Shown here one piece after another: positions 45,030-53,965 of a stretch of 64,000 bases of DNA; position 1 is the first letter of the stretch, and every line of letters starts with the position of its first letter. The DNA is from Pseudomonas agarici (GTDB lineage Bacteria; Pseudomonadota; Gammaproteobacteria; Pseudomonadales; Pseudomonadaceae), in assembly GCF_900109755.1 (NCBI RefSeq), contig NZ_FOAR01000002.1, forward strand, positions 62,001-126,000, given 5' to 3'. The position numbers and the translations under genes are program-made. Under the pieces are notes generated by a model, which made no database searches, had not been told where the DNA came from, and saw nothing but the letters and a program-made list of their open reading frames with translations.

Positions 45030-46487
45030 CTAAGGCTCTAGTAGATCACCGGCAGCGGCATGTATTCTTTTTGCCGAACTCTGCGCTTTAGCGATTATAC
45101 TCGTCTCATTATAGGCAATTAGCCGTCCACTACGCTTAATTATCTTTCCATCAATAAAAACTGTATCAACGTTGTTGCTGGTAGCGCTTTGCACTACTGC
45201 GGTTTCGATATCGCTTACGGGAGCGATATTTAAATCATCAGCTCGGATCATGATAATGTCGGCTCTTTTTCCCTCGCTTATAGAGCCTGTTATTTCGCCC
45301 AGTCCTAATGCGATGGCACCATTGAGTGTCGCCATTTTAATGACTTCCGGTATGCCAATTGGACTGAAATTTGCGCTTGGCGTATGTGTCCAGGGAACCC
45401 CCAGATTCCATGTAAAGCGCATCATTTCGAACATGTCAGGCGGTGCGATAGATGTTGCATCGGAAGAAAGGGATATGCAGAGACCTGACTCTCGCATTTT
45501 CATTATTACGGCTCGCGCGTCACCGGTACTACTCAATCTGAGCTCGGAGTGGGTAGCTATTGTAATTGGGGTTTTGGTTCTGGCCATGGCCGCAAGGTCT
45601 TCATCTCTCGCGGATATGTAGTGTGCGATTAGGAAGTCTGGCCCGAGATATTGGCGCTTTTCGTACTCTACCGCATCAGCACTGTTAGGTCCCTCTTGTG
45701 GCGCATGAATAGCAACCGGTAATCGTACTTTTTTTGCGTACTCCATTTCCTTGTAAAATGTCGCTTCGTCACTTTGCAATGTGCCTCGTAAATTCAATCC
45801 TAAGTGTACCATTCCTTCAAATTTATCATTTATTCCAAACCATTGCCGCTGAACTCTATCTATATCATTGTAAGGGTTTATTTTATCCGCTGCCAGTCGA
45901 TCGACATGACCATATGAATACCGTGCACGCATAAAGGATTCTTGGTGTGCACGCAGCTCCGCGTCCGCGTGTTCTGGCGATCGCGTGTTGTGTGACCAAT
46001 TATGGACGGTAGTTGTTCCTCCATTTACGAGCTCAGCAGATGCCAGCATAACACTATTATAAAAATCGTCTGGCGTATAAAGTGCGGACGTTGCAAATTT
46101 TGCTGGATAGTAAGAGAATCCTTCTTTCTTGGCTGTGAAACTTCTTCCGATCGCGCTCCACATATGATAATGCGCATTCACAAAACCAGGCATAACAATC
46201 ATATTGGTCGCATCGATAATTTCTGCGTCCACGTCACTAAGGTTTTTTCCAATACGATCGATAATACCATTTCTTATTATAATATCCGCCATGGGTAAGG
46301 TTCCGATATGCGGATCAACTGTAATTATAGCTGCATTTTTTATTAGGTATATTCCACGCTTTATCTCAGGATTATTATTTTTGGGGTTTGACATTGCGAA
46401 TGAGCTGTTAAGCATTAGAGGACTGGCAACGCTCGCAATCGCACTCGCACCTAAAATTTTCGAAAAATCTCTTCGGGTAAGGCTCAT
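45030..46487 (-). CDS. Tat-exported amidohydrolase (ATZ/TRZ-like)
   Basis: A 485-residue metal-dependent hydrolase with a twin-arginine signal (SLTRRDFSKILG, then a hydrophobic stretch and AMS). The amidohydrolase core has the ligands His-x-His in VNAHYHMWS, His in IHAPQEG, His in THSEL and Asp in SSDATS, and a final GKRADIIMIRADD segment. This is the chlorohydrolase/deaminase (ATZ/TRZ) branch, whose usual members are cytoplasmic; export is unusual. Substrate unknown. Coding is markedly AT-rich, suggesting transfer. Confidence 0.75.
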   Translation of the reverse strand: MSLTRRDFSKILGASAIASVASPLMLNSSFAMSNPKNNNPEIKRGIYLIKNAAIITVDPHIGTLPMADIIIRNGIIDRIGKNLSDVDAEIIDATNMIVMPGFVNAHYHMWSAIGRSFTAKKEGFSYYPAKFATSALYTPDDFYNSVMLASAELVNGGTTTVHNWSHNTRSPEHADAELRAHQESFMRARYSYGHVDRLAADKINPYNDIDRVQRQWFGINDKFEGMVHLGLNLRGTLQSDEATFYKEMEYAKKVRLPVAIHAPQEGPNSADAVEYEKRQYLGPDFLIAHYISARDEDLAAMARTKTPITIATHSELRLSSTGDARAVIMKMRESGLCISLSSDATSIAPPDMFEMMRFTWNLGVPWTHTPSANFSPIGIPEVIKMATLNGAIALGLGEITGSISEGKRADIIMIRADDLNIAPVSDIETAVVQSATSNNVDTVFIDGKIIKRSGRLIAYNETSIIAKAQSSAKRIHAAAGDLLEP

Positions 46488-46954
46488 TAAGAAATCCCTT
46501 ATTTTTTGTTAATTTTTTTGGGCAAAACACGCGTCGACAAACCGAGATCGAAAGGCACGACAACCATTAGGATCGGACCTTTCACCTAGTGTCCTGTATA
46601 GTGAGTTCTATTAGTCAATTTCGGCGATACCAGCTCCTGGCTTGCGTTGTTATTCCTCGTCATAGCTGGCTATGACTCGTCACGACGCTTTGGTCATTGA
46701 CGTGTGGCATCGGAACTTGAGCTAACAAACTAACCGTACCGACCACTAGTCTGCGCAGCTATATTTAAGCACCAGATTAAGTGGTCCAGGCCTGCATTTA
46801 TGCAATTCTCTGATTGCGCCAATGATAGTGGCATAATGATTGCCGATGCCCATTCAGACGAGAATGCTCATCAGATCGCGGCGACGGAGACCGACCGGCA
46901 GGTGGCCGACCAGGCGTTGCTGCCGTTCAAGGTCTGGCGAATGAGCCGATGATT
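46488..46954. other. 467-bp gap at the island edge, with palindrome and a short ORF
   Basis: Composition changes here from AT-rich island to GC-rich core. It holds a small palindrome (GTCATAGC TG GCTATGAC at about 46660-46677) and a 38-codon frame at 46836-46952 starting MIADAHSDENAHQ and ending in LLPFKVWRMSR. The frame has coding-like codon use, but no Shine-Dalgarno site and no family I recognise, so it could be the 3' remnant of a truncated gene. Confidence 0.3.
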
Positions 46955-47467
46955 TCAAGTGTTTGTGGGAAGCGGGGTGCCAGCTATATCGGGCGAGTTC
47001 TCATAAGTAACGCTGCTGACGTACCAGGTAGCCGCACCGTTGGGTGTTTGTACCACGACCTCATCACCTCGTTCTTTCTTCAGCAGGGCTCGGGCCATGG
47101 GCGAGTCTATCGAGATGTAGTCGTTGCGCCCGTAGATTTCGTCGTAGCCTACGATCCGGAATTTCTTGATCTCGCCATCGTCATTTTCTACTTCAACCCA
47201 GGCGCCGAAAAACACCTTTCCCTCCTGCTCGGGGGAGTAATCGACGACTCTGACATCTTCCAATCGCTTGCGCAGATACCTGACCCTTCGATCTATTTCG
47301 CGTAGCAGCTTTTTGTTGTACTGGTAATCCGCGTTTTCACTTCGGTCGCCGAGGGATGCCGCCCATGTTACTTTTTGGGTGATCTCGGGTCGGTAGACTC
47401 GCCACAAGTGATCGAGCTCTGCCTTAAGGGTGTCGTGGCCACCGCGAGTAATGATGTTTGTGGGCAA
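46955..47467 (-). CDS. greB: Transcription elongation factor GreB
   Basis: A 170-residue GreA/GreB-family factor: an N-terminal coiled coil with the acidic tip GDRSENADYQYNKKLLREIDRR and a C-terminal FKBP-like domain ending in DEVVVQTPNGAATWYVSSVTYEN. It rescues backtracked RNA polymerase by stimulating transcript cleavage. It starts with TTG at 47465-47467, with a strong AGGAGG site before it. A core-genome landmark separating the two accessory islands. Confidence 0.9.
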   Translation of the reverse strand: MPTNIITRGGHDTLKAELDHLWRVYRPEITQKVTWAASLGDRSENADYQYNKKLLREIDRRVRYLRKRLEDVRVVDYSPEQEGKVFFGAWVEVENDDGEIKKFRIVGYDEIYGRNDYISIDSPMARALLKKERGDEVVVQTPNGAATWYVSSVTYENSPDIAGTPLPTNT

Positions 47468-47685
47468 TGCCGCCTCCTTTTTGAAAAGTTATGTGTACCC
47501 ATCCGGTGCTGTGCATTGTGGCTTAACAGCATTTCCTCCGCACTCTTGAGAAAACCGAGGTGCTTATCCAGTTCGAGATCAGGCTCGCTAACACGCTCGG
47601 CCAGCCATCCTTGGATGGCATCAGCGACATCTGCTGGACAGTCGCCCAGAAAGACCCGGACATGCCGGTCGAGGCGCTCGTCCAT
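47368..47685 (-). CDS. Small hypothetical protein overlapping greB
   Basis: A 105-residue frame starting MDERLDRHVRVFLGDCPADVADAIQGW. GGGAG lies eight bases before the ATG, and codon use in its first two thirds is like core Pseudomonas genes. Its last ~33 codons overlap the start of greB in another frame and are less protein-like (many Ser, Thr and Pro). It could be a short gene translationally linked to greB, or a gene whose true end was lost by frameshift. No family is recognised. Confidence 0.4.
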   Translation of the reverse strand: MDERLDRHVRVFLGDCPADVADAIQGWLAERVSEPDLELDKHLGFLKSAEEMLLSHNAQHRMGTHNFSKRRRHCPQTSLLAVATTPLRQSSITCGESTDPRSPKK

Positions 47686-47908
47686 GAAATTTCTCCCATC
47701 CAGGCGAGCGATGCAAGAGCAACCAAAGACTATCCACCCCGCGAATTGGTCGCTTAAAAAATCCAATGTTCATGTGGCTGATGCCGGAACCAGAGACCGC
47801 GCGTTGACCGTTGGCTTGTGCTCGCTTCGGGTCAGCCATCGACTACGCCATGCACAGCGATGGTAGAGTAACCCTTCGCAAAAATGCGGAACCACGGCGG
47901 AGCTTCCA

Positions 47909-48946
47909 TTGGAACAGCGAATCAACATTGCAGGGCTTGCCCGTCATCTGGGGATAGCGGTATCCACTGTTTCAAAAGCCCTCAACAACCGCCCGGACGT
48001 GGGGGAGGCTACGCGCAAACGGGTGCTTGAAGCGGCCCAGAAGTTTGGTTTTGTGGTCGACCCGGCCGGTCGACGATTGCGCACGCAGACGTCCGAGACG
48101 ATTGGCTTCGTGTTGTCGCCGCCGCAAACTCATTTCGCTCATCCATTCTTTCTCGACCTGCTCATGGGCATCGATCAGGCTTTGGAGAAGACGCCGTTTC
48201 AGTTGGTCATCGTCTCTGGGCGAACCCCTGAGGGTGAACTTGAAAGTTTTCGCCGTCTGGTCGAACGTCATCGTGTCGATGCGGTGATGTTCGGCAGGAC
48301 TTGCTGCGACGACCCGCGAATCCGCTACCTTCAAGAGCGCAAGGTGCCCTTTGCCACCTTGGGCAGAAGTGAAACGGGCGAGCCTTTTCCCTACGTGGAC
48401 ATTGATCGCACGATTGCCGGGCGCGATGGTACCGCGCGCTTTATTGCCATGGGGCATCAACGAATCGGCCTGCTGAGCCCGCCGGCGGAGTTGATGATGA
48501 GCCGACATTTGCAAGACGGTTGTCGCGCGGCACTCGAGGCTGCGCGGATTCCCTTCGATCCTGCGTTGGTGGTTGAGGCACCTATGAGTAAAGAGGGGGG
48601 GATGAGCGGTGCACGTCAATTGCTGGCGCTGAACAACCCACCGACGGCGATCATGTGCGGGCACGATCTGATGGCTGCTGGGGCGATCCAGGCGGTTCTC
48701 GAAACCGGCCGGCGTCCAGGGCATGACATCGGAATCATCGGCTGTGACGATCATCCGCTCGGCCCCTACCTGACCCCCCCGCTGACCACTTTTTCCGCAC
48801 CGACCGTTGCCGCCGGGCAGCGCATGGTCGAACTACTGCTGGCGCTGATGAATGGTCAGTCGCCCGAGCAACTGCAGGAAGTCTGGACGCCGGAGCTGAT
48901 TCTGCGTTCTTCCCACGGCTTGCCGCTGATCACTGTCAACGACTGA
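47909..48946 (+). CDS. LacI-family regulator 1 of the catabolic island
   Basis: A 345-residue LacI/GalR protein: N-terminal HTH NIAGLARHLGIAVSTVSKALNN and hinge, then a periplasmic-binding-type ligand domain with FVLSPPQTHFAHPFFLDLLMG. A TTG start at 47909 is preferred, with CGGAG before it. It is a clear paralogue of the regulator at 56035 (shared SPPQT.FAHPFFLD, SETxxxFPYVDID, EVWTPELI). It lies upstream of the acyl-CoA dehydrogenase operon and its operators, and probably represses it. Confidence 0.82.
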   Translation: MEQRINIAGLARHLGIAVSTVSKALNNRPDVGEATRKRVLEAAQKFGFVVDPAGRRLRTQTSETIGFVLSPPQTHFAHPFFLDLLMGIDQALEKTPFQLVIVSGRTPEGELESFRRLVERHRVDAVMFGRTCCDDPRIRYLQERKVPFATLGRSETGEPFPYVDIDRTIAGRDGTARFIAMGHQRIGLLSPPAELMMSRHLQDGCRAALEAARIPFDPALVVEAPMSKEGGMSGARQLLALNNPPTAIMCGHDLMAAGAIQAVLETGRRPGHDIGIIGCDDHPLGPYLTPPLTTFSAPTVAAGQRMVELLLALMNGQSPEQLQEVWTPELILRSSHGLPLITVND

Positions 48947-48991
48947 TTTTATCGTCACGCGGGCGCTTGGACACGTGGTGTTCATGATAAA

Positions 48992-49007
48992 TCGAAAACG
49001 TTTTCGA
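48992..49007. promoter_or_regulatory. LacI-type operator, copy 1
   Basis: A perfect 16-bp palindrome TCGAAAACGTTTTCGA, about 90 bp upstream of the acyl-CoA dehydrogenase start. It has the CG-centred form of LacI/GalR family operators. Confidence 0.8.
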
Positions 49008-49058
49008 AATTATGGATCTATGCTCTTGCAATTCCAGTAATGCATATCTATATTCATC

Positions 49059-49072
49059 CGAAATCGTTTTCG
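49059..49072. promoter_or_regulatory. LacI-type operator, copy 2
   Basis: CGAAATCGTTTTCG, a one-mismatch relative of copy 1, located 24 bp before the acyl-CoA dehydrogenase ATG, where a bound repressor would block transcription or the start region. Confidence 0.75.
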
Positions 49073-49095
49073 TCAAAACACCTCGGAGAATAATA

Positions 49096-50232
49096 ATGGA
49101 CAGTGAAGACATCGAAATGCTCCGCGCAACGACACGCCGTTTCGTGCGCTCGCGCTTAGTGCCGCTGGAGGAGGCAATCGAGATCGCCGACGACGTCGAC
49201 GAAGCATTGCTCGCTCAGTTGCGCTCTGAAGTCGCGGCGCTGGGGCTGTATGGCTTCAACCTTCCTGAGTCGATTGGTGGTCCAGGTCTTAACGCTGCCG
49301 CCAAGCTGGCGATCTTGGAGGAGATGACTTACACGTCTGTGCCGTTAAGCGAGGTATTTGGTCATCTCCCACTGTCGCTTGGGCGATGCAACGCACAACA
49401 GCAGGATCGACTTCTTCCCGATCTGCTGTCGGGTAAAAAGATCCTGACCTACGCTTTGACCGAACCGAACGCCGGCTCCGATTTGAGCAATCTGCGCACG
49501 CGTGCCACCAAGACCGAGGGGGGCTGGTTGCTCACCGGCAGCAAACACTTTATTTCGCATGCGGAAACCTCGGATTACATCATCGTCCTTGCCGTCACCG
49601 ATCCCGAAGCTTCCCTCAAGAGCAAGTTAACGACGTTTATTGTCGAGAGACGCAACCCAGGCGTTGTCGGCATGACTCGATACAAGAAAATGGGCTGGCG
49701 TGGTTACCATCTCAACGGCTTCTCGTTGGAAGATTGTTTTGTGCCGGATGCCGATGTGCTCGGCGAGCCGGGGGATGGCTTCTTGGTCATGATGGAGTCG
49801 ATCAACCACGACCGGATTCTTTCCGCATGCCGCTCGACCAGCCTTGCGGCGCGCGCCCACGCCATGTCTTGCGAGTATGCAAATGAACGCACGGCTTCCG
49901 GCACCGCGATTGCCAATCATCAAGCGATCCAATTGATGATCGCGGACAACGATGTCGAGATCGAAGCGGCACGATTGCTTATTCAACGGGCCGCGGAGCT
50001 GGTGGAGGCCGATGTGCCTCAGGCCAGGATCGCGACCGCTCGGGCTAAGTTGTATGCGAGCGAAATGGGCTGCCGTGTCGCGGACCGCGCCTTACAGATA
50101 TTCGGTGGCATGGGCTACATGTGCGAGCTTCCGATCGAGCGTTTTTATCGTGACGCACGGGCTTTCCGTATCGGCGAAGGAACCTCGGAAATGCAACGCC
50201 TGCAAATTGCGCGATATGCGCTTTGCGTATAA
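49096..50232 (+). CDS. Acyl-CoA dehydrogenase
   Basis: A 378-residue flavoprotein of the acyl-CoA dehydrogenase family: ALTEPNAGSDLSN flavin-binding loop, FISHAETSDYI, and near the C-terminus FYRDARAFRIGEGTSEMQRL, which contains the catalytic base region. It makes a 2,3-double bond in a CoA thioester and passes electrons to the EtfBA pair encoded downstream. I chose ATG 49096, with CGGAG before it; the longer upstream frame covers the operators. First gene of the LacI-controlled operon. Confidence 0.85.
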   Translation: MDSEDIEMLRATTRRFVRSRLVPLEEAIEIADDVDEALLAQLRSEVAALGLYGFNLPESIGGPGLNAAAKLAILEEMTYTSVPLSEVFGHLPLSLGRCNAQQQDRLLPDLLSGKKILTYALTEPNAGSDLSNLRTRATKTEGGWLLTGSKHFISHAETSDYIIVLAVTDPEASLKSKLTTFIVERRNPGVVGMTRYKKMGWRGYHLNGFSLEDCFVPDADVLGEPGDGFLVMMESINHDRILSACRSTSLAARAHAMSCEYANERTASGTAIANHQAIQLMIADNDVEIEAARLLIQRAAELVEADVPQARIATARAKLYASEMGCRVADRALQIFGGMGYMCELPIERFYRDARAFRIGEGTSEMQRLQIARYALCV

Positions 50233-50251
50233 GACTCTGTGGAAGGCCATC

Positions 50252-51865
50252 ATGTTGAAAAAGACTTCTGCTGTGATTGAGCCGGTCTTGCCGAGAACTT
50301 TGAGCCCGTTCGCTCACGACACTATCTCCACTACCGATTTGCCGATTCAGGCGTTTACAGAGCTGTTGGCGCATCATCCCGGGCTACCTGCCTGCCATTT
50401 CGGCGGGTTGTCCTTGAGCCGAGCCGAGCTCAGCGCTGGAGCAGCTAGTTCGGCAAGTTATCTTATATCTCTGGGTTTTGCCGCAGGTGACGTCCTTGCT
50501 GTTTGGCTGCCGGACAGCCCCGCGTGGTTACAATTGTTTTTCGCAGCGGCTTCAATGGGTGTGATCGTTGTACCGATCAGTACCCGTTACAAGGTTGCCG
50601 AAGCGAATCACGTAATTGAACTGAGCCGCGCCAAAGGATTGGTGATCGCCACGGCGTTTCTTGACTATGACTATCAAGGTGCTGCGGCTTCGCTCAAGTC
50701 GAACAACTCAACCCTTGAGCATATTCTTAGCGTTGATATAAATGCTGGCCTTATTAACTATGAGGCAGTAGTGAATTCCTTCGAGTCAATAGCGTCGACT
50801 CAGTTACCACTGATTACGTTCAGCACATCGGGAACCACTGGGCATCCGAAACTGGCGCTGCACACGCAGATGGGTATCGCGAAACACGCATTGAACGTCG
50901 CGCGTGCGCTGGAAGTTCGCCCCGGCGATGTGATGCTTTGCGCGTTGCCGTTGTATGGTGTCCTCGGGTTTGTGCAAGCACTCGCGGCACTCGCGGCAGG
51001 TGCGGCCTGTGTCTTGATGCCGGTGTTCAAAGGCGAGGAGGCCGCACAAGCGATCGAGCGGTATGGCGTCACACACAGTTTCGGTTCAGATGGACTGTTT
51101 GAGCGAATTTTCGATACCACCGACTATTCGCTCAGTTCATGGCGGCGCGGCGGTTTCACCGAGTTTGCAGGCCTTGGACAAAAGATCTGCAAAAAAGCCG
51201 AACAAGACTTAAATCTGTTGCTCACCGGCCTATATGGTATGTCGGAGTGTCTCGCCATTGCGGCGACACGTTATCCACATGACGATCCGCAAGTTCGCGC
51301 ACTGGGTGGCGGCTCACCGGTATCTACAGAGATTCGCATACGTGTTGTGGACAGTGACAGTGGTCTGGAAGTTGCCGAAGGCAACCAAGGTGAATTGCAG
51401 ATAACCGGTTACAACATTATGACTGGTTATTTGAATAACGATACCGCAACTGCCGACGCGTTCACCCCAGATGGTTGGTTCAAGACCGGAGACCTGGTGC
51501 GACGCACGGTCGATGGTTTCATTTACCTGGCAAGGCTCAATGACGGCATGCGCCTCGGCGGCTATCTGGTCGATCCTTCGGAAATCGAGCGGTTTCTGAT
51601 TCAGCACGAGAGTGTTATCGGTGCACAGGTGGTTTCCGTGAAAAAGCCAGGCACGGGCGATGTGGCCGTGGCTTTCGTCAGATCAATCGACGCGCAGTTG
51701 TCTGAAACAGAGTTGCTTACTTACTGCAAGGCAGGGATCGCCAACTACAAAGTGCCGAAACGTATTGTTTTTGTAGATGAGTTTCCGGAGAAACCTGGCC
51801 CGAATGGCGTAAAGATTTTAAAGACTAAATTACGCGAGATGGCAGCCAGCGAACTGTCCGTTTAA
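50252..51865 (+). CDS. Acyl-CoA synthetase (AMP-forming)
   Basis: A 537-residue adenylate-forming ligase: TFSTSGTTGHPKLALHT P-loop, YGMSECLA motif, TGDLVRRTVDGFIYLARLND hinge and a C-terminal lysine region GVKILKTKLREM. It converts a carboxylic acid to its CoA thioester for the dehydrogenase next to it. I take ATG 50252, with GGAAGG before it. Substrate unknown; the hydrophilic residues around the acyl pocket cannot be assessed from sequence alone. Confidence 0.82.
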   Translation: MLKKTSAVIEPVLPRTLSPFAHDTISTTDLPIQAFTELLAHHPGLPACHFGGLSLSRAELSAGAASSASYLISLGFAAGDVLAVWLPDSPAWLQLFFAAASMGVIVVPISTRYKVAEANHVIELSRAKGLVIATAFLDYDYQGAAASLKSNNSTLEHILSVDINAGLINYEAVVNSFESIASTQLPLITFSTSGTTGHPKLALHTQMGIAKHALNVARALEVRPGDVMLCALPLYGVLGFVQALAALAAGAACVLMPVFKGEEAAQAIERYGVTHSFGSDGLFERIFDTTDYSLSSWRRGGFTEFAGLGQKICKKAEQDLNLLLTGLYGMSECLAIAATRYPHDDPQVRALGGGSPVSTEIRIRVVDSDSGLEVAEGNQGELQITGYNIMTGYLNNDTATADAFTPDGWFKTGDLVRRTVDGFIYLARLNDGMRLGGYLVDPSEIERFLIQHESVIGAQVVSVKKPGTGDVAVAFVRSIDAQLSETELLTYCKAGIANYKVPKRIVFVDEFPEKPGPNGVKILKTKLREMAASELSV

Positions 51866-51896
51866 TTGCGGTATCACAACAATAGGTAGCTAAATA

Positions 51897-52673
51897 ATGA
51901 AAGAGTCTCAAGTGAGGTCGGATATCGCCTGGGCAACCCCGTCAAAAGTGGTTATTCACGGGCTTGATCTGTGCGAGGAAATAGTGGGGAAGATCGATTT
52001 TGGGCAGATGACTTTCTTACAACTGTTCGGCCGGCTGCCTGAACAACGTGAGTTGCGGATGTTCAACGCAATGATGGTCATTCTGGTCGAGCATGGAATC
52101 ACGCCTTCGTCCTTGGCCACGCGATTTACCTATTGCGGTGCGCCGGAGGCCGTTCAGGCGGCGGTGGCTGCTGGGCTGCTGGGGCTGGGGTCAGTGTTTG
52201 TCGGCTCGCTCGACAACGCCGCGAAATTGTTGCAGGAAACAATTCCCGCCAATACCACCCTAGCGGATCCGCAGGCAAAGGCCGCCGAGATCGTTGCGGG
52301 TTATCGTTCGCGCAAGGAAATTATCCCGGGTATCGGACATCCATTTCACAAGCCGATCGACCCGCGCAGTGTCGCGTTGTTCCAGGTTGCGAAAGAAACC
52401 GGGTATGACGGGCCCTACGTTGCACTGATGAGTGCGATCGCCGAGCAAGCAACACATCAGGCCGGTCGTCCGCTTCCCTTGAATGTGACCGGAGCCATGG
52501 GGGCTGTCGCCTCGGAGATGGGTATCCCGTGGAAAATCTGTCGTGGTTTGGCGGTCGCGGCACGAGCCGTTGGATTGGTCGGGCATGTGCTGGAGGAGAT
52601 GCGCCAACCCATGGCCGAGACGCTCTATCTGCGCACCGAGCATGAGGCGACGGTACATCTGCAAGAGGGGTAA
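51897..52673 (+). CDS. Citryl-CoA lyase-like protein (citrate synthase superfamily)
   Basis: A 258-residue citrate-synthase-superfamily protein of the short citryl-CoA lyase type. Visible motifs are GIGHPFHKPIDPRS with the catalytic His pair and NVTGAMGAVASEMGIPWKICRGLAV. In ATP-citrate lyase and citryl-CoA lyase I expect NVDG at this position, with the Asp acting as base; here it is Thr. Members cleave citryl-CoA or similar 3-hydroxy-acyl-CoAs by retro-Claisen. It is the only carbon-carbon lyase in the operon and so the probable last step. Confidence 0.7.
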   Translation: MKESQVRSDIAWATPSKVVIHGLDLCEEIVGKIDFGQMTFLQLFGRLPEQRELRMFNAMMVILVEHGITPSSLATRFTYCGAPEAVQAAVAAGLLGLGSVFVGSLDNAAKLLQETIPANTTLADPQAKAAEIVAGYRSRKEIIPGIGHPFHKPIDPRSVALFQVAKETGYDGPYVALMSAIAEQATHQAGRPLPLNVTGAMGAVASEMGIPWKICRGLAVAARAVGLVGHVLEEMRQPMAETLYLRTEHEATVHLQEG

Positions 52674-52678
52674 GCGAC

Positions 52679-53176
52679 ATGTCAACTGGCGCTGTATCAA
52701 CATCGAACCGTGCTGGACCCAACCCTGCTCTGGCACGTGAAGAGTGTGCTTTCTGGACGCAAGAGAAGCTGCGCAACGCAGATACCGATCAGTTCCACCA
52801 CGTGAACAACGCGGTGATATCGACGCTATTCGAAGCGGCTCGAATGGAAATCCTAGCCGACGAAGCCTTAAAAGCGTCGATGGCTGGCAAGATCGTGGTG
52901 ATAGCACATCTGTCGATTGACTTTTTGAACGAGGTCTATTTTCCGGGAGTTGTCGAGATCGGTTCTAGCACCATCAGAGTCGGGCGCACGTCATTTGAGC
53001 TGGCGCAAGGATTGTTCGTTGGCTCTCAGTGTTGCGCGTCTGCACGAGCGGTCTGCGTGCTCATCGACGTTGAGCGTCGCGAGCCGACAGCGATTTCGGA
53101 GGCGATTCGAACTCATTTGCTTAAGAGGGCGGCGAGCGTGAGCTCCGCGTCAGTCTCTACTGCACCGGCGAGGTGA
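52679..53176 (+). CDS. Acyl-CoA thioesterase (4HBT hotdog fold)
   Basis: A 165-residue hotdog-fold thioesterase. NADTDQFHHVNNAVISTLFEAARMEIL is the active-site helix region of the 4-hydroxybenzoyl-CoA thioesterase family (Asp and HVNN). The N-terminal ~20 residues are variable. It starts 6 bp after the lyase gene. It could release a blocked or wrong CoA ester and spare free CoA. Confidence 0.8.
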   Translation: MSTGAVSTSNRAGPNPALAREECAFWTQEKLRNADTDQFHHVNNAVISTLFEAARMEILADEALKASMAGKIVVIAHLSIDFLNEVYFPGVVEIGSSTIRVGRTSFELAQGLFVGSQCCASARAVCVLIDVERREPTAISEAIRTHLLKRAASVSSASVSTAPAR

Positions 53177-53179
53177 AAA

Positions 53180-53965
53180 ATGTCTGGAAATTTTACAAAG
53201 ATCCTATTCGAGATGCGCGACGGCATTGCCGTCATCACCCTGAACGACCCGGAACGGCGCAATGCACTGTCCCGCCAGCTTGTCGGCGAAGTGTTCGACG
53301 CGCTTGAGCTAAGTGGCGCCGCGGCTGCGCGTGCCATTGTGATTGCTTCGAGTGGCACGGCCTTTTGCGCCGGTGCGAATATCGACGATTTGCGCGATGG
53401 ATGGATGGAGCGCGCTGACCCCGCGACCGATCCCGCGCTGTTGTTCAAACGGCTGGTTGAGGAGCCTCGGGTCGTTATTGCGGCGGTACAAGGAGCGGCG
53501 TTAGGTGGCGGTTTTGAACTCTCGCTTGCGTGTGACCTGGTCGTCGCCGCCGAAGAGGCATGGTTCTCCCTGCCGGAAGTATCGCGCGGGGTCATTCCCA
53601 ATACCGCTCTGGCACTTCTTCAATCGATGGTGGGGTCGCGTGTCGCCCTGGAGCTGATTGTGAGCGGCAGACGAGTGGGGAGCGCCGAGGGGCTTTCCCG
53701 GGGCTTGATCAATGCACTGGCGCCACGTGAGTCTGTTGTCGAAAGAGCTGTTGCATGGGCACAGGAGATTGTTTCCAAGGCACCTCCTGGCGCACTTTTG
53801 ACCGCGAAGCGCAATCTGCATGCCCATGCGGCATATGACTGGGCGCGGGTGCAGCGTTCGGTAAGCGACGTTCCACGCGCCGAATGGCAGGAAGGGCTGG
53901 ATGCGTTTACTGAAAAACGCGACGCGGATTTCGAAGCTTTTTGGCACGCGACCGGATCGGCCTAG
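53180..53965 (+). CDS. Enoyl-CoA hydratase/isomerase
   Basis: A 261-residue crotonase-fold protein: SGTAFCAGANIDDL and QGAALGGGFELSLACDLVVAAEEAWFSLPEVSRGVIPN hold the oxyanion hole and the PEV glutamate. It would hydrate the enoyl-CoA made by the dehydrogenase, giving the 3-hydroxyacyl-CoA that the citryl-CoA-lyase-like protein cleaves. It begins 3 bp after the thioesterase gene and is followed by a 214-bp gap before the EtfB gene. Confidence 0.83.
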   Translation: MSGNFTKILFEMRDGIAVITLNDPERRNALSRQLVGEVFDALELSGAAAARAIVIASSGTAFCAGANIDDLRDGWMERADPATDPALLFKRLVEEPRVVIAAVQGAALGGGFELSLACDLVVAAEEAWFSLPEVSRGVIPNTALALLQSMVGSRVALELIVSGRRVGSAEGLSRGLINALAPRESVVERAVAWAQEIVSKAPPGALLTAKRNLHAHAAYDWARVQRSVSDVPRAEWQEGLDAFTEKRDADFEAFWHATGSA

